NCBI GenBank assembly: GCA_002331485.1 | Contig: DCYS01000010.1 | Coordinates: 1-64,000, forward strand | Reading direction: 5' to 3' | DNA length: 64,000 bases | DNA from: Flavobacteriales bacterium UBA2104 | GTDB lineage: Bacteria > Bacteroidota > Bacteroidia > Flavobacteriales_D > Crocinitomicaceae | Part shown: one piece after another, positions 14,996 through 25,011 of the stretch | Position numbering within the stretch: the first letter of the stretch is position 1 | Layout of the letters: every line of letters begins with the position of its first letter | The notes under the pieces: generated by a model | Database searches by the model: none | Told to the model about the DNA's origin: nothing | Seen by the model: the letters and a program-made list of their open reading frames with translations, nothing else | Made by a program: the position numbers and the translations under genes

Positions 14996-17401
14996 TTAGT
15001 TTCTCAGCACTTTCCCTTTTTTAACCATGCTTTCCAAACGCTCAAGCGTTTTTCGCTGACCACAAAGTTCAAGGAATGCTTTTCTTTCTAGATCGAGTAA
15101 GTACTGCTCAGAAACTTGAACACGCTCAGAGATATCACCTCCGCAAAGGACGAATCCTAGTTTTTCTGAGATCAACTTATCATGTTCTGAAATGTAGTTT
15201 CCAGACAACATTGAGTGAGCACCAACGTAAACTATTCCTAGACCCTCTTGCCCCATGATTGTAATATTCTTTTCCTTAGGAGGAGCAGTATAGCCTTTAT
15301 TTGCCATTTCTAAACACGCCGCTTTGGCACGAGTGAGCTGATATTCTCTACTTACGATAACTTCGTCAGTTCCTTCTCTTAAGTAACCAAGATCAAAAGC
15401 CTCATGCGCAGAGGTAGCAACTTGTGCCTGACCGATCGTTAAGAAACGTTCACGTAAACGGTTAATACGAATGTCTCCATCTTTCAATTCTTCTGAAAAA
15501 CGTTTTGCGAATTCTTTCGTTCCGCCTCCTCCAGGGATTAGACCTACTCCAAACTCAACGAGACCGATGTAAGATTCAGCGTGGGCAACAACCTTATCAG
15601 CATGCATCGATAATTCACATCCTCCTCCAAGGGTTAAGTTATGAGGAGCAACAACTACAGGGACATTCGAGTATCGGATACGCATCATAGTATCCTGAAA
15701 TGTCTTAACCGCGAAATTCAATTCGTCGTAGTCCTGTTCAGCCGCCATCATGAAGATCATACCAACGTTTGCTCCAGCACTGAAGTTTTGACCTTCGTTG
15801 GAAACAACCAGACCTTTATGCTCTTTTTCCGCAAGATCAATGGCTTTATTGATTCCTTCAATAACCCCACTTCCAATAGTGTTCATTTTCGTATGGAACT
15901 CTAAATTCAATATTCCATCACCCAAATCTACAACAGTTGCATCAGCATTTTTCCATACTGTATTTTCTTCACGCAACGTATCGAGCATCACAAGATCTTC
16001 TGTACCTGGTATAACTTTATACGAACTACTTTCTATATCAAAATACTGCTTGCTACCAGATTCTTTTTTATAGAATGATGTAGCACCAGCATCTTTCATT
16101 TTAGCAACCCAATCAGCTGCCTTTTTTCCTTGTTTTTCTATGAGCTCAAGCCCTTTATCGAAACCGATGATATCCCATGTTTCAAAAGGTCCTAGTTCCC
16201 ATCCAAAACCAGCTTTTATCGCATCATCGATCTTGTAAAGCTCGTTTGAAATTTCAGGAATTCTATTCGTTACATATGCAAATAAACCACCAAACATCTG
16301 TCGATAGAATTCACCAGCTTTATCCTGACCATTAACCAACATCTTCGTTCGCTGTTTTAGGTCGTCAATTGGCTTTGCCATGTCTAGCGTAGGAAACTTA
16401 ACTCGAGCTTTTTCTCGGTATTCTAATGTCTCCAGATCTAAAGAAAGGATCTTTCTGTTTCCTTCTTCATCTTTCGTCTTTTTATAAAAACCTTGACCTG
16501 CTTTAGAACCAAGCCAATTGTTCTCCATCATTTTTGCGATGTAATCAGGAAGTTCGAAAAGATGCTTTTCCTCATCATTCGGACAATTATCTTTTAATCC
16601 ATTTGCTACATGAACTAATGTGTCCAAACCAACAACGTCACAAGTTCTGAAAGTAGCTGATTTCGGTCTTCCTAATACAGGTCCAGTTAGTTTGTCAACT
16701 TCCTCAATATTCATGTCAAGGTCTTTCACAGCATGGAATAGAGCCATGATCGAATAAACACCAACTCTGTTCGCAATAAAAGCAGGTGTGTCCTTACACA
16801 ATACTGTTTTCTTCCCTAGGTATCGACGACCATAGTCCATGAAGAAATCAATGATCTCTGGCTTAGTTTCTTTCGAAGGAATGATCTCCAATAATTGAAG
16901 ATATCTTGGCGGGTTAAAGAAGTGAGTACCACAAAAATGTTGTTTGAAATCATCAGAACGACCTTCCAACATCATATTGATCGGTATACCTGATGTATTC
17001 GTTGTGATAAGCGTTCCTTCCTTTCTGTATTTTTCTACATTTTCAAACACTTGCTGCTTGATATCTAATCGCTCAACAACAACCTCAATGATCCAGTCAC
17101 TATCGGAGATTTTTGACATGTCGTCCTCCATATTACCAGTCGTAATTCTAGACGCAAAAGACTTTTTGTAGATCGGAGAAGGTTTCATCTTTAAAGCTGA
17201 CTGTAATGCATCATTTACAATGCGATTACGAAACGCTTTATCATCTTTTGAAACACCCTTCGCCTTTTCTTTGTCATTTAGTTCATTTGGAACGATGTCA
17301 AGTAAAAGGACCTCCACGCCAATGTTCGCAAAATGACAGGCAATCTGGGATCCCATAACCCCTGAACCAAGAACGGTTACTTTGTTTATTGTTTTTTCCA
17401 T
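14996..17401 (-). CDS. 3-hydroxyacyl-CoA dehydrogenase / enoyl-CoA hydratase fusion
   Basis: An 801-residue bifunctional beta-oxidation enzyme. The N-terminal Rossmann domain has VLGSGVMGSQIACHFAN for NAD, followed by the 3-hydroxyacyl-CoA dehydrogenase C-terminal domains (to about residue 440). A crotonase (enoyl-CoA hydratase) domain lies in the C-terminal third, with NEGQNFSAGANVGM and the oxyanion-hole region LGGGCELSMHAD. The order dehydrogenase-then-hydratase is the reverse of E. coli FadB and the same as B. subtilis FadN. It forms an operon with the MarR regulator upstream and fadA downstream. Confidence 0.94.
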   Translation of the reverse strand: MEKTINKVTVLGSGVMGSQIACHFANIGVEVLLLDIVPNELNDKEKAKGVSKDDKAFRNRIVNDALQSALKMKPSPIYKKSFASRITTGNMEDDMSKISDSDWIIEVVVERLDIKQQVFENVEKYRKEGTLITTNTSGIPINMMLEGRSDDFKQHFCGTHFFNPPRYLQLLEIIPSKETKPEIIDFFMDYGRRYLGKKTVLCKDTPAFIANRVGVYSIMALFHAVKDLDMNIEEVDKLTGPVLGRPKSATFRTCDVVGLDTLVHVANGLKDNCPNDEEKHLFELPDYIAKMMENNWLGSKAGQGFYKKTKDEEGNRKILSLDLETLEYREKARVKFPTLDMAKPIDDLKQRTKMLVNGQDKAGEFYRQMFGGLFAYVTNRIPEISNELYKIDDAIKAGFGWELGPFETWDIIGFDKGLELIEKQGKKAADWVAKMKDAGATSFYKKESGSKQYFDIESSSYKVIPGTEDLVMLDTLREENTVWKNADATVVDLGDGILNLEFHTKMNTIGSGVIEGINKAIDLAEKEHKGLVVSNEGQNFSAGANVGMIFMMAAEQDYDELNFAVKTFQDTMMRIRYSNVPVVVAPHNLTLGGGCELSMHADKVVAHAESYIGLVEFGVGLIPGGGGTKEFAKRFSEELKDGDIRINRLRERFLTIGQAQVATSAHEAFDLGYLREGTDEVIVSREYQLTRAKAACLEMANKGYTAPPKEKNITIMGQEGLGIVYVGAHSMLSGNYISEHDKLISEKLGFVLCGGDISERVQVSEQYLLDLERKAFLELCGQRKTLERLESMVKKGKVLRN

Positions 17402-17425
17402 TCGGTATGTTTTTTTATTCGTTAA

Positions 17426-17881
17426 TTAGTTAAAGAAATTGATCGTTTTTAATTCGTCTTCAACATGTTCATCTACCAAATTCATTACTTCAAAAAATGT
17501 TTTCAGTTTTTCCTTTGGTATGGCATGTAGTAGTTTTTCATTAAATTCAACAACGACCTGTTTCACTTGTTTACGTAATTTTATTCCTTCCTCAGTTAAG
17601 AATATCAATACTTTGCGCTTATCTGATTTGTCAACTTCCCTATAAATATATCCTCGAGTTTCCATGGTTTTCAATGTCCGTGATAAACTCGTTGGCTCCA
17701 TTCCCATTCGCGGACCAAGTTGGGTACTTGGAGTACCCTCCTTATCTACGATCAATAAAATGAAACCTATTGACATCGTCAGACCATGCGCTTTTGCTTT
17801 TTGATTATACATTCTCGAGATCTTATGCCAAGCATGTCTCAAATTAAAATCAATATACTCGTCTGCTTTTGAATCATTCAT
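17426..17881 (-). CDS. MarR-family regulator of the fad operon
   Basis: A 151-residue winged-helix protein. The recognition region is PSTQLGPRMGMEPTSLSRTLKTMETRGYI followed by the wing YREVDKSDKRKVLIFLTEEG, the DKRxxxxxLT signature of MarR proteins. It is the first gene of the operon with the two beta-oxidation genes (24 bases to the next). By analogy with other fatty-acid MarR/TetR regulators it probably senses acyl-CoA and controls its own operon; that role is inferred. Confidence 0.9.
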   Translation of the reverse strand: MNDSKADEYIDFNLRHAWHKISRMYNQKAKAHGLTMSIGFILLIVDKEGTPSTQLGPRMGMEPTSLSRTLKTMETRGYIYREVDKSDKRKVLIFLTEEGIKLRKQVKQVVVEFNEKLLHAIPKEKLKTFFEVMNLVDEHVEDELKTINFFN

Positions 17882-17887
17882 GACCCA

Positions 17888-17921
17888 TAAAAATAGTAAA
17901 ATTATTAAGCGCGCACAATAA
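17888..17921 (-). promoter_or_regulatory. marR-fad promoter with palindromic operator candidate
   Basis: On the minus strand TTG (17916-17918), 20 bases and TATTTTTA (17888-17895, one mismatch to TAnnTTTG). Between them, and overlapping the -33, lies the dyad TTATT-N2-GCGCGC-N2-AATAA (17902-17921). GC-rich GCGCGC stands out in this AT-rich gap. A MarR dimer bound there would block the promoter. Confidence 0.5.
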
Positions 17922-18008
17922 ATTTTGATAAAATATTGATCCTGAAATGCATTGTTAATTCAAGTCATAGAATTAGCGCTTGAAAAGGGCTATTAAATTA
18001 TAAATGAG

Positions 18009-19820
18009 TTAACTGAGACTCCTGTATCGAGCGCGTGCTTTAGTAGAGAATAGACTTCCGGGATAGTCTTTCATTATTCGGAAATAATAGGATTTTGCTT
18101 TTTCGAGATCAAAAAGCTGATCTTCATAGATCTTTCCTAATTTAAAAAGAGCATCATCTGCAAGAATGTCATCAGCATGTTTATCAGCTATGATTTCTAG
18201 TTTTTCGATTGCATTTTCCCATTCTGCCAAGAATATATAGGCATCTGCTTTACGCATAAGAATGTCATCTTTTAAGTTGTGATCAGGAAATATATCTATG
18301 ATCGTATCATATAGTTGAAAAGCACTATCATATTTATGTTGTTCGAGCAAAAGATCAGCTTGAGCAAATTGTTGCATCGCCGTATAATTAGAATCAAGAC
18401 CTAAATTATCCGTAATTAGTATAGACAGGTTCATCGCATCGTTAGCGATCAATTTACTTGTTGACTCTTTTAAAACGTCAAGTTGGGACTGAGCATATTT
18501 AAAGTTTCCATCATAATAGAAAATGCGCGCATTTTTAAACTTGGCTTCTTCACCAATAGATTCATACTTTAAATTTTCTTCGACTTGCATGTAGAGTAGG
18601 GATGCTTCCCAAATATCTCCTTCAAGAACTAGAATATCCGCTAGTAGGATCTTGACTTCTGCTCTTCCAACATCCGAGTACCTCGGGAAATTAAGAGCCT
18701 CGTTCAGAATCTGTTTTGCCTCGTCTTTTTGATCAGCATAAAATGCTTGAATAAAAGCTAACTCCTTAATTACGGGGATAGCTTTACCGTTCTTTGGAAG
18801 TCTTTCAAGTGTGTTTTTGTACTCACTGATCGTTTCTTTTAATTCCTCGTCAGTATAGTCATTATTATTTGTGATCTCCAAGTAACGAGTGTTCAGAAGT
18901 AATTGTTCAGCTACGAAATAATAAGGAGATCGCTCACCTAACTCGACTACGTATTTAAATGCTTTTCTGGCCGTACGGTAATCTTTATTTTGACTAGCGA
19001 TCTTTCCCATTTCATAAACATGTCGACCGTCGTTAGAAGTTCTTTTATCCAGCGCTTTCGATTGAATAAGAGCAGCAGGGAAATTCTTTCGTTGTATAAG
19101 CGACCAGATCAATAATTCAGCATATGAAGACTCATTTGGGTTTTGTTGAATCGTTTTGATCAAGTTATTTTTTAGCATTTCGAAACTTTCACTGTCTGGA
19201 GAATCAAAGTCGATCATTCGAGGCATCAAACGTTTTAAGGTTGATATCATGTTCGGATTGTAGTCCAGTAATCCCAAATACTCCTCGATCATTTTTTCGG
19301 TATTCCCCAACTCTCCATATACTCTCGCAAATTGTACATTCAAAGGATATTTACCCTTAAGTTCCCTTCTCCCATTTTGTAATACGAGAAGTGCTTTTTC
19401 ATTCATACCTCGTTCGGAGAAAGCTTTTTGTGTATTAATGATATCTCTAGGGTTGGGCTCAACATTTTCGATAATGTTTTCGAATGTTTTCTCTGCTCTT
19501 CGAGAGTCTCCTTGTCTTGAATACTCTTCCCCTAGCATTACTTTGTAATCGTAATTGTCTGGGTAGATCTTGATCTGATTTTGAATAAGGTCTATTGCAG
19601 ATTTGTCTTCACCCAGATCTTTTAAGCAGTTTAGGTATCGGCTAAATATAAATTTTGAAGGGTCTCGATCATATACCTTTTCAAGATAAGGTATAGCTTT
19701 CTCACAGTCACCTTCATTAACGTAATAATTTGCCAATTGCTCATCTGTGTTTTGAGCAATAGCAAAAGGGGTTGTCGTTAAGACAACAAGAATTAAAAGT
19801 ATATTAATCTTTTTTCGCAT
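18009..19820 (-). CDS. exported tetratricopeptide-repeat protein
   Basis: 603 residues with a cleavable signal peptide (hydrophobic segment 6-22, cleavage after IAQ). The rest is helical and made of TPR-type units, for example CEKAIPYLEKVYDRDP near the N-terminus and YDSAFQLYDTIIDIFPDH and LEKAKSYYFRIMKDYPGS near the C-terminus. Such proteins act as periplasmic or outer-membrane-bound scaffolds; no partner can be named. The start codon lies inside the end of the upstream coiled-coil lipoprotein gene (17-base overlap), so the two are translated together. Confidence 0.88.
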   Translation of the reverse strand: MRKKINILLILVVLTTTPFAIAQNTDEQLANYYVNEGDCEKAIPYLEKVYDRDPSKFIFSRYLNCLKDLGEDKSAIDLIQNQIKIYPDNYDYKVMLGEEYSRQGDSRRAEKTFENIIENVEPNPRDIINTQKAFSERGMNEKALLVLQNGRRELKGKYPLNVQFARVYGELGNTEKMIEEYLGLLDYNPNMISTLKRLMPRMIDFDSPDSESFEMLKNNLIKTIQQNPNESSYAELLIWSLIQRKNFPAALIQSKALDKRTSNDGRHVYEMGKIASQNKDYRTARKAFKYVVELGERSPYYFVAEQLLLNTRYLEITNNNDYTDEELKETISEYKNTLERLPKNGKAIPVIKELAFIQAFYADQKDEAKQILNEALNFPRYSDVGRAEVKILLADILVLEGDIWEASLLYMQVEENLKYESIGEEAKFKNARIFYYDGNFKYAQSQLDVLKESTSKLIANDAMNLSILITDNLGLDSNYTAMQQFAQADLLLEQHKYDSAFQLYDTIIDIFPDHNLKDDILMRKADAYIFLAEWENAIEKLEIIADKHADDILADDALFKLGKIYEDQLFDLEKAKSYYFRIMKDYPGSLFSTKARARYRSLS

Positions 19821-20349
19821 TCAACAGGCTGTCTGCAAAATTACTAACGATCGGATGCAGTGAATCGTATCTTTTATAAAAAGTTTCGTTCGTTTCTACG
19901 TAGTACTTGAGTACATTCTTAATATCATCAATTTTTTTCTTTTCAAAATCAATATATTCTTGATAACGTTCTCTCTCTCCAACACCATTTTTAATATCAT
20001 GTTCGAGATCGTCTACTTTTTGTTTCACCTCAGGAATAGATTGCTTAGCTTTTGCGAGATTCCCCGAGTTTGATTGTAGTGCTTTCATGATCTCCTTGTA
20101 ATCATTCATCATTTCAGCTACCGCATAATCTATTGTATCCGGAAGATAATTGTTCTTAACCTTTAGTATAGTGTTGTCGATCTTCATCGAAATGTTCTCA
20201 CCACTTCTTCGGTTGTCATTAGAAATAATGTTCTCCAAACTATCAAGTTCATTCTCCATCGAAGTTATTTCATTCAGATAACTTTCCTTTTGCTCATCTT
20301 TACAGGAGAACAAAGCAGCTACGATAATTAAGGATAATATTGATCTCAT
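19804..20349 (-). CDS. coiled-coil lipoprotein
   Basis: 181 residues with a lipoprotein signal (MRSILSLIIVAALFSC, Cys16). The mature part is almost wholly charged helix with heptad-like spacing (ENELDSLENIISNDN, KQKVDDLEHDIKNG, DFEKKKIDDIKNVL) and so probably forms a coiled coil. Its 3' end overlaps the TPR gene. The pair could form an envelope complex, which is an inference from coupling. The family is not recognised. Confidence 0.8.
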   Translation of the reverse strand: MRSILSLIIVAALFSCKDEQKESYLNEITSMENELDSLENIISNDNRRSGENISMKIDNTILKVKNNYLPDTIDYAVAEMMNDYKEIMKALQSNSGNLAKAKQSIPEVKQKVDDLEHDIKNGVGERERYQEYIDFEKKKIDDIKNVLKYYVETNETFYKRYDSLHPIVSNFADSLLNAKKD

Positions 20350-20420
20350 CTTTTTTTCTCTAAATTAATTACTAGTCAACGAAATCGTGAATAAATAACG
20401 CTAAAAATGTGGTGTAAACA

Positions 20421-20448
20421 AAAAAAGCTGCCTTTTCAGACAGCTTTT
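20421..20448 (-). terminator. terminator of the rimP-nusA-infB operon
   Basis: AAAAGCTG pairs with CAGCTTTT across a loop of about ten bases, followed by a T-run on the minus strand, 19 bases after the infB stop. A-tracts on both arms could also stop transcription from the other side. Confidence 0.75.
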
Positions 20449-20466
20449 ATAAGTATGTAAAAGTTA

Positions 20467-23160
20467 TTATAGCTTTCTAGCTACTTCTTTTTCTTCATAA
20501 GCTTCGATCACATCACCTTCTTTGATGTCATTGAATCGTTCAACATTAAGACCACATTCATAGTTGTTCTTAACTTCTTTAACGTCATCTTTGAAGCGTT
20601 TCAATGAACCAAGTTCACCTTCATGTATAACAATTCCATCTCTGATCACACGGATCTTAGAGTTACGTTGAATATAACCTGAAGTCACAAAACAACCTGC
20701 AATTGTACCAACCTTGGAGATCTTGAATGTTTCTCGAACTTCTGCTGTACCAACGATCTCTTCTTGAATATCTGGAGAAAGCATACCCTCCATTGCTGAT
20801 TTCAATTCATCGATAGCCTTGTAAATAACAGAGTACAGACGAATATCAATTTGTTCTTCCTCAGCCAGCTTTCTTGCCGGAGCAGTTGGACGAACCTGGA
20901 ATCCAATAATGATCGCGTCTGATGCCGAAGCGAGGTTAACATCTGCCTCGGTGATCGCACCAACCGCTTTATGAACGATATTAACTTGAATTTCTTCAGT
21001 TGATAGTTTCAATAAAGAATCCGAAAGTGCTTCAATAGACCCATCCACGTCACCTTTAACGATAACGTTAAGCTCTTTAAAGTCACCGATCGCAAGTCGT
21101 CTACCGATCTCATCAAGCGTAATGTGTTTCTGAGTTCTTAGTCCTTGTTCTCTGTAAAGTTGCTCCCTGCGTGTTGCAATATTTCTTGCTTCACGTTCGT
21201 CATCCATTACGTAAAACTTATCACCGGCACTTGGCGCACCGTTAATACCAAGGATCGAAACTGGAGCAGCAGGAGTAGCCTCTTTCATGTCCTGACCTTT
21301 TTCGTTGTGCATTGCACGAACACGACCAGAATATCTACCTGCAAGGATAATATCTCCTACTCTTAATGTACCTTCTTCAACCAACATGTTTGTGATGTAA
21401 CCTTTCCCTTTATCAAGAGAAGATTCTAACACAGTACCGTTGGCATTCTTATTAGGGTTTGCTTTTAATTCTAAAAGATCCGCCTCCAGAATCACTTTCT
21501 CTAAAAGTTCATCTATGTTTTCTCCCTTTTTTGCAGAGATCTCCTGAGCCTGGTATTTACCACCCCAATCCTCTACAAGGATATTCATATTAGAAAGCTG
21601 TTCACGAATTTTATCCGGATTAGCTCCTGGTTTATCGATCTTGTTGATCGCAAATATCATTGGTACACCCGCAGCCTGGGCGTGTGATATTGCCTCTTTC
21701 GTTTGAGGCATTACATCGTCATCTGCAGCAACAATAATAATTGCAACATCGGTTACCTGAGCACCACGAGCACGCATTGCCGTAAAGGCTTCGTGACCTG
21801 GAGTATCAAGGAAAGTTAATCTTCTACCATCAGGACGTTTAACAGAATAGGCACCAATATGCTGGGTAATTCCACCTGCTTCTCCTTCCGCAATGTTTGC
21901 ACTACGGATGTAATCAAGTAAGGATGTTTTACCGTGATCAACGTGTCCCATCACCGTGATGATTGGAGGTCTATCTTCAAGATCTTCCGGTTTATCTTCT
22001 TCAACTGGAATAGAATCCTGAACATCAGCAGAAACAAATTCTACCTCATAACCAAACTCTTCAGCAACGATCTGAATCGTTTCTGCATCTAAACGTTGGT
22101 TGATCGATGCGAAAATACCGAGTGACATACAAGCAGAGATTACTTCTGTTGATTGCACATCCATCATCGAAGCTAATTCAGAAACAGTTACGAATTCCGT
22201 CAATTTCAAAATTGACTTTTCTCTTTCTTCTTCCTGAAGCTCTTTCTCACGTTTCTCGGCAGCACTGTCACGTTTTGCTCTTCTGTTTTTGGCACCTTTC
22301 GATTTTCCTGAACTTGAGAGACGTGCAAGTGTTTCCTTAATTTCTTTTTCAATGTCTTTTTCAGTGATCTCCTTTTTCGGTTCAGGCTTTTTCTTCCCTT
22401 TACCTCTGGCACCTCCACCTTTCTTAGACTGTTTATTTACATCAACTTTCTTGATGCGCTTACGCTTTCTTTTTTCGCCTTTGCTTTTCTTTTCAGATTT
22501 TTCTGGAAGATCGATCTTACCAACTACTGTAGGACCAGATAACTTTTGACGCTCCGCACTTATCTTCTCGCGAGCCTCTTTTTTAGGTTCCTCTTTTTCA
22601 TCCTCCTTTTTCTCCTCAGCTTTAGGCTCTTCTTTCTTTTCAGCAGGTTTCTCCTCTTTTTCCTCTTCTTTTTTACCTGCTTTCTTTTTATCAGGACGCG
22701 TTTTCATATTCATGTTGTCGAGATCAATTTTCCCAACAACAGAAACTTTCATGTCGTCTTTTTTATCAGAACCTTCATCCTTAGCAGCAACCTCTTCCGT
22801 TTTCTCTTCTTTCTCCTCTTTTTTAGGTTCCTCTTCAGACTTTTCGTCAGCTTCACTAGTGGCCGGCTCTTCTGACTTCGGTGCTTCTTCCTCTACTTTC
22901 TCTTCTTCTGGAGCGTCCTTCGTTTTTAAAGATACTGTTTCTCTTCGCTCTCGCTTGATATCTTTATTTTTCGCTTGCTCCTTCAAAGTTTGATCATCAG
23001 CAAATTCTTCGCTTAGTATTTCATAATGCTCTGGCTCCAATTTTGTATTAGGACTTGAATCAATATCAACCCCTTGGGAGCCTAAGAATTCCACTAACGT
23101 TGAAATACCTACGTTTAATTCTCTAGCTACTTTGCTTAATCTTTTTACTTTACCGGCCAT
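20467..23160 (-). CDS. infB: translation initiation factor IF-2
   Basis: An 897-residue GTPase that brings initiator tRNA to the ribosome. It has the N-terminal IF2N helix bundle (KRLSKVARELNVGISTLVEF), a long low-complexity linker rich in Lys, Glu and Pro (about residues 60-310), then the G domain with GHVDHGKTSLLD near residue 400, DTPGHEAF and NKIDK. Domains II to IV complete the protein. The charged linker gives long spurious open frames on the other strand. It is the last gene of the rimP-nusA-infB operon, 68 bases after nusA. Confidence 0.98.
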   Translation of the reverse strand: MAGKVKRLSKVARELNVGISTLVEFLGSQGVDIDSSPNTKLEPEHYEILSEEFADDQTLKEQAKNKDIKRERRETVSLKTKDAPEEEKVEEEAPKSEEPATSEADEKSEEEPKKEEKEEKTEEVAAKDEGSDKKDDMKVSVVGKIDLDNMNMKTRPDKKKAGKKEEEKEEKPAEKKEEPKAEEKKEDEKEEPKKEAREKISAERQKLSGPTVVGKIDLPEKSEKKSKGEKRKRKRIKKVDVNKQSKKGGGARGKGKKKPEPKKEITEKDIEKEIKETLARLSSSGKSKGAKNRRAKRDSAAEKREKELQEEEREKSILKLTEFVTVSELASMMDVQSTEVISACMSLGIFASINQRLDAETIQIVAEEFGYEVEFVSADVQDSIPVEEDKPEDLEDRPPIITVMGHVDHGKTSLLDYIRSANIAEGEAGGITQHIGAYSVKRPDGRRLTFLDTPGHEAFTAMRARGAQVTDVAIIIVAADDDVMPQTKEAISHAQAAGVPMIFAINKIDKPGANPDKIREQLSNMNILVEDWGGKYQAQEISAKKGENIDELLEKVILEADLLELKANPNKNANGTVLESSLDKGKGYITNMLVEEGTLRVGDIILAGRYSGRVRAMHNEKGQDMKEATPAAPVSILGINGAPSAGDKFYVMDDEREARNIATRREQLYREQGLRTQKHITLDEIGRRLAIGDFKELNVIVKGDVDGSIEALSDSLLKLSTEEIQVNIVHKAVGAITEADVNLASASDAIIIGFQVRPTAPARKLAEEEQIDIRLYSVIYKAIDELKSAMEGMLSPDIQEEIVGTAEVRETFKISKVGTIAGCFVTSGYIQRNSKIRVIRDGIVIHEGELGSLKRFKDDVKEVKNNYECGLNVERFNDIKEGDVIEAYEEKEVARKL

Positions 23161-23228
23161 ATAATTGCGTCCTGTGTATTAATCTTAATTTTTAATTAAA
23201 GTCGTCTAAGTTAAGGTTTGTAAATTAT

Positions 23229-24464
23229 CTATTCAAACTCTGACTCTAAAATCTTAAATACCTCTTTGATGGTCTCTTCTTCTAAATCAGTACGTTTTAC
23301 TAATTCTGGAATTTCTATTTCCAACACTGATTTCGCAGTATCACATCCAATTGATTTCAACTCATCAAGAATCCAGCTATCGATCTCATCTGCAAACTCT
23401 TCAAGGTCAACATCTTCAACGTCAATTGCTCCTTCACGATAAACATCGATCTCGTATCCTGTCAATCGTCCAGCAAGTTTGATGTTAAATCCTCCTTTAC
23501 CTATCGCAAGAGAAACTTGATCTGGCTTAAGGTATACATTAGCTCTATCCTCTTCTTCCAAAAGCTCTACTGAACTGATCTTAGCAGGGGATAGTGCTCG
23601 TTGAATGTACAACTGCATATTATTTGTGTAGTTGATCACATCAATATTTTCATTTCTCAACTCACGTACAATACCGTGAATTCTAGATCCTTTCATACCA
23701 ACACAAGCACCAACTGGATCAATTCTATCGTCATATGATTCAACTGCTACTTTAGCTCGTTCTCCTGGAACACGAACGATCTTTTTGATCGTGATCAATC
23801 CATCAAATACTTCAGGAACCTCAAGCTCGAACAAACGTTCAAGGAATTCTGGAGCTGTTCTCGATAGAATAATAACTGGTGTACTGTTACGCATGTCAAC
23901 CTTAGCAACAACAGCTCTGATCGTCTCACCTTTTTTGAAATAATCAGAAGGTATTTGCTCAGACTTAGGAAGAATTAGCTCATTCCCTTCATCATCCAAA
24001 ATAAGGATCTCTTTTTTCCATACTTGGTATACCTCACCATTGATAATATCACCAATACGATCTTTGTACAGCTTGTATAGCTGATCTTTTTCAAGATCAA
24101 GAATTCTTGAGATCAAGTTTTGACGAAGTGAAAGAATATTTCTTCTTCCAAAATCTTCAAACTTAATTTCCTCTGATACTTCCTCTCCAACTTCAAAATC
24201 TGGTTCGATCTTAATAGCATCTGAGTAAGCAATCTCTATATTCTCATCTTCAACTTCTCCATCAGGAACAATCTCTTTGTTTACCCAAATTTCGAAATCT
24301 CCTTTATCAATATTGATGATCACGTCACAGTGCTCATCTGTACCATATTTCTTTTTCAGAATAGAACGAAATACATCTTCAAGAACGCGCATCATCGTCT
24401 GACGATCGATACTTTTAAACTCCTTAAATTCCGTAAACGATTCTATAAGATTAAGGCTATTCAT
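23229..24464 (-). CDS. nusA: transcription termination/antitermination factor NusA
   Basis: A 411-residue RNA-polymerase-binding protein. The N-terminal domain (residues 1-125) is followed by the S1 domain (GDIINGEVYQVWKKEILILDD) and two KH domains (VGACVGMKGSRIHGIVREL and VSLAIGKGGFNIKLAGRLTG). It is the short form without the C-terminal repeats of gammaproteobacteria. Its ATG overlaps the rimP stop by 4 bases. NusA stimulates pausing and hairpin-dependent termination, which is relevant to the hairpin in this operon's own leader. Confidence 0.97.
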   Translation of the reverse strand: MNSLNLIESFTEFKEFKSIDRQTMMRVLEDVFRSILKKKYGTDEHCDVIINIDKGDFEIWVNKEIVPDGEVEDENIEIAYSDAIKIEPDFEVGEEVSEEIKFEDFGRRNILSLRQNLISRILDLEKDQLYKLYKDRIGDIINGEVYQVWKKEILILDDEGNELILPKSEQIPSDYFKKGETIRAVVAKVDMRNSTPVIILSRTAPEFLERLFELEVPEVFDGLITIKKIVRVPGERAKVAVESYDDRIDPVGACVGMKGSRIHGIVRELRNENIDVINYTNNMQLYIQRALSPAKISSVELLEEEDRANVYLKPDQVSLAIGKGGFNIKLAGRLTGYEIDVYREGAIDVEDVDLEEFADEIDSWILDELKSIGCDTAKSVLEIEIPELVKRTDLEEETIKEVFKILESEFE

Positions 24465-24949
24465 GATTTCCTCTTTTTAAATGATATAACAATTTTTGTT
24501 TCTTTTATTTCATCGAAATTCAACTCGTGATCTTTAACCACTGTTACTTTCTTCTTTTTTCCTTCAACTCTTTCTTTTGAAGTTGTTTCAACGGTTATTG
24601 CGTTTTCATTCACAGACTTCAAAATCCCTTGGATCTTGCCATTTGGCTCTAATTTAACCTTGACTTCTTCACCAATATTCTTTTTATACTGTTGAAGTAC
24701 CCGCAATGGTTTATCAAGTCCCGCAGATGAAACTTGCAATTCAAAGTCCTGTTGATCACGATCCAAGTTGTGTTCAACATTTCGGGAAACAGAAACGCAG
24801 TCTTCAATGGCAACATTCCCTTCCTCAGCATCTAACTCGATCTGAATCACGTTGCCAGAAGATACGTTGATCTCTACTATGTAAAGACCTTTATCCAGCT
24901 CGTCTATTCTTTCTTGAGCTAATGCTGTTACCTTCTTTTTATTAATCAT
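24461..24949 (-). CDS. rimP: ribosome maturation factor RimP
   Basis: A 162-residue protein needed for 30S subunit maturation. The N-terminal alpha/beta domain ends with the conserved DFELQVSSAGLDKPLR, followed by the SH3-like C-terminal domain. It is the first gene of the conserved rimP-nusA-infB operon and is overlapped by nusA in ATGA. The start MINKKKVTALAQERI lies 8 bases after the T-run of a terminator-like hairpin in the leader. Confidence 0.94.
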   Translation of the reverse strand: MINKKKVTALAQERIDELDKGLYIVEINVSSGNVIQIELDAEEGNVAIEDCVSVSRNVEHNLDRDQQDFELQVSSAGLDKPLRVLQQYKKNIGEEVKVKLEPNGKIQGILKSVNENAITVETTSKERVEGKKKKVTVVKDHELNFDEIKETKIVISFKKRKS

Positions 24950-24956
24950 AATTTAC

Positions 24957-24982
24957 AAAAAGAGGGGACTCAGCGTCCCCTC
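24957..24982 (-). terminator. attenuator-like hairpin in the rimP leader
   Basis: GAGGGGAC and GTCCCCTC form a perfect 8-bp GC-rich stem with a 5-base loop, followed by five T on the minus strand, then 7 bases to the rimP ATG. It lies between the operon promoter (25012-25041) and the first gene, so it can only act on the operon's own transcript. No minus-strand gene ends just upstream; the previous one ends at 25084, before the promoter. Confidence 0.65.
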
Positions 24983-25011
24983 ATTCTTTCGATTCAATAT
25001 TTAAATCAGTG

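Noticed and set aside
22107..22993. Several long open frames on the plus strand opposite infB
   Set aside because: They mirror the Lys/Glu-rich linker of IF-2, giving Phe/Leu/Ser-rich products without start context or homology.
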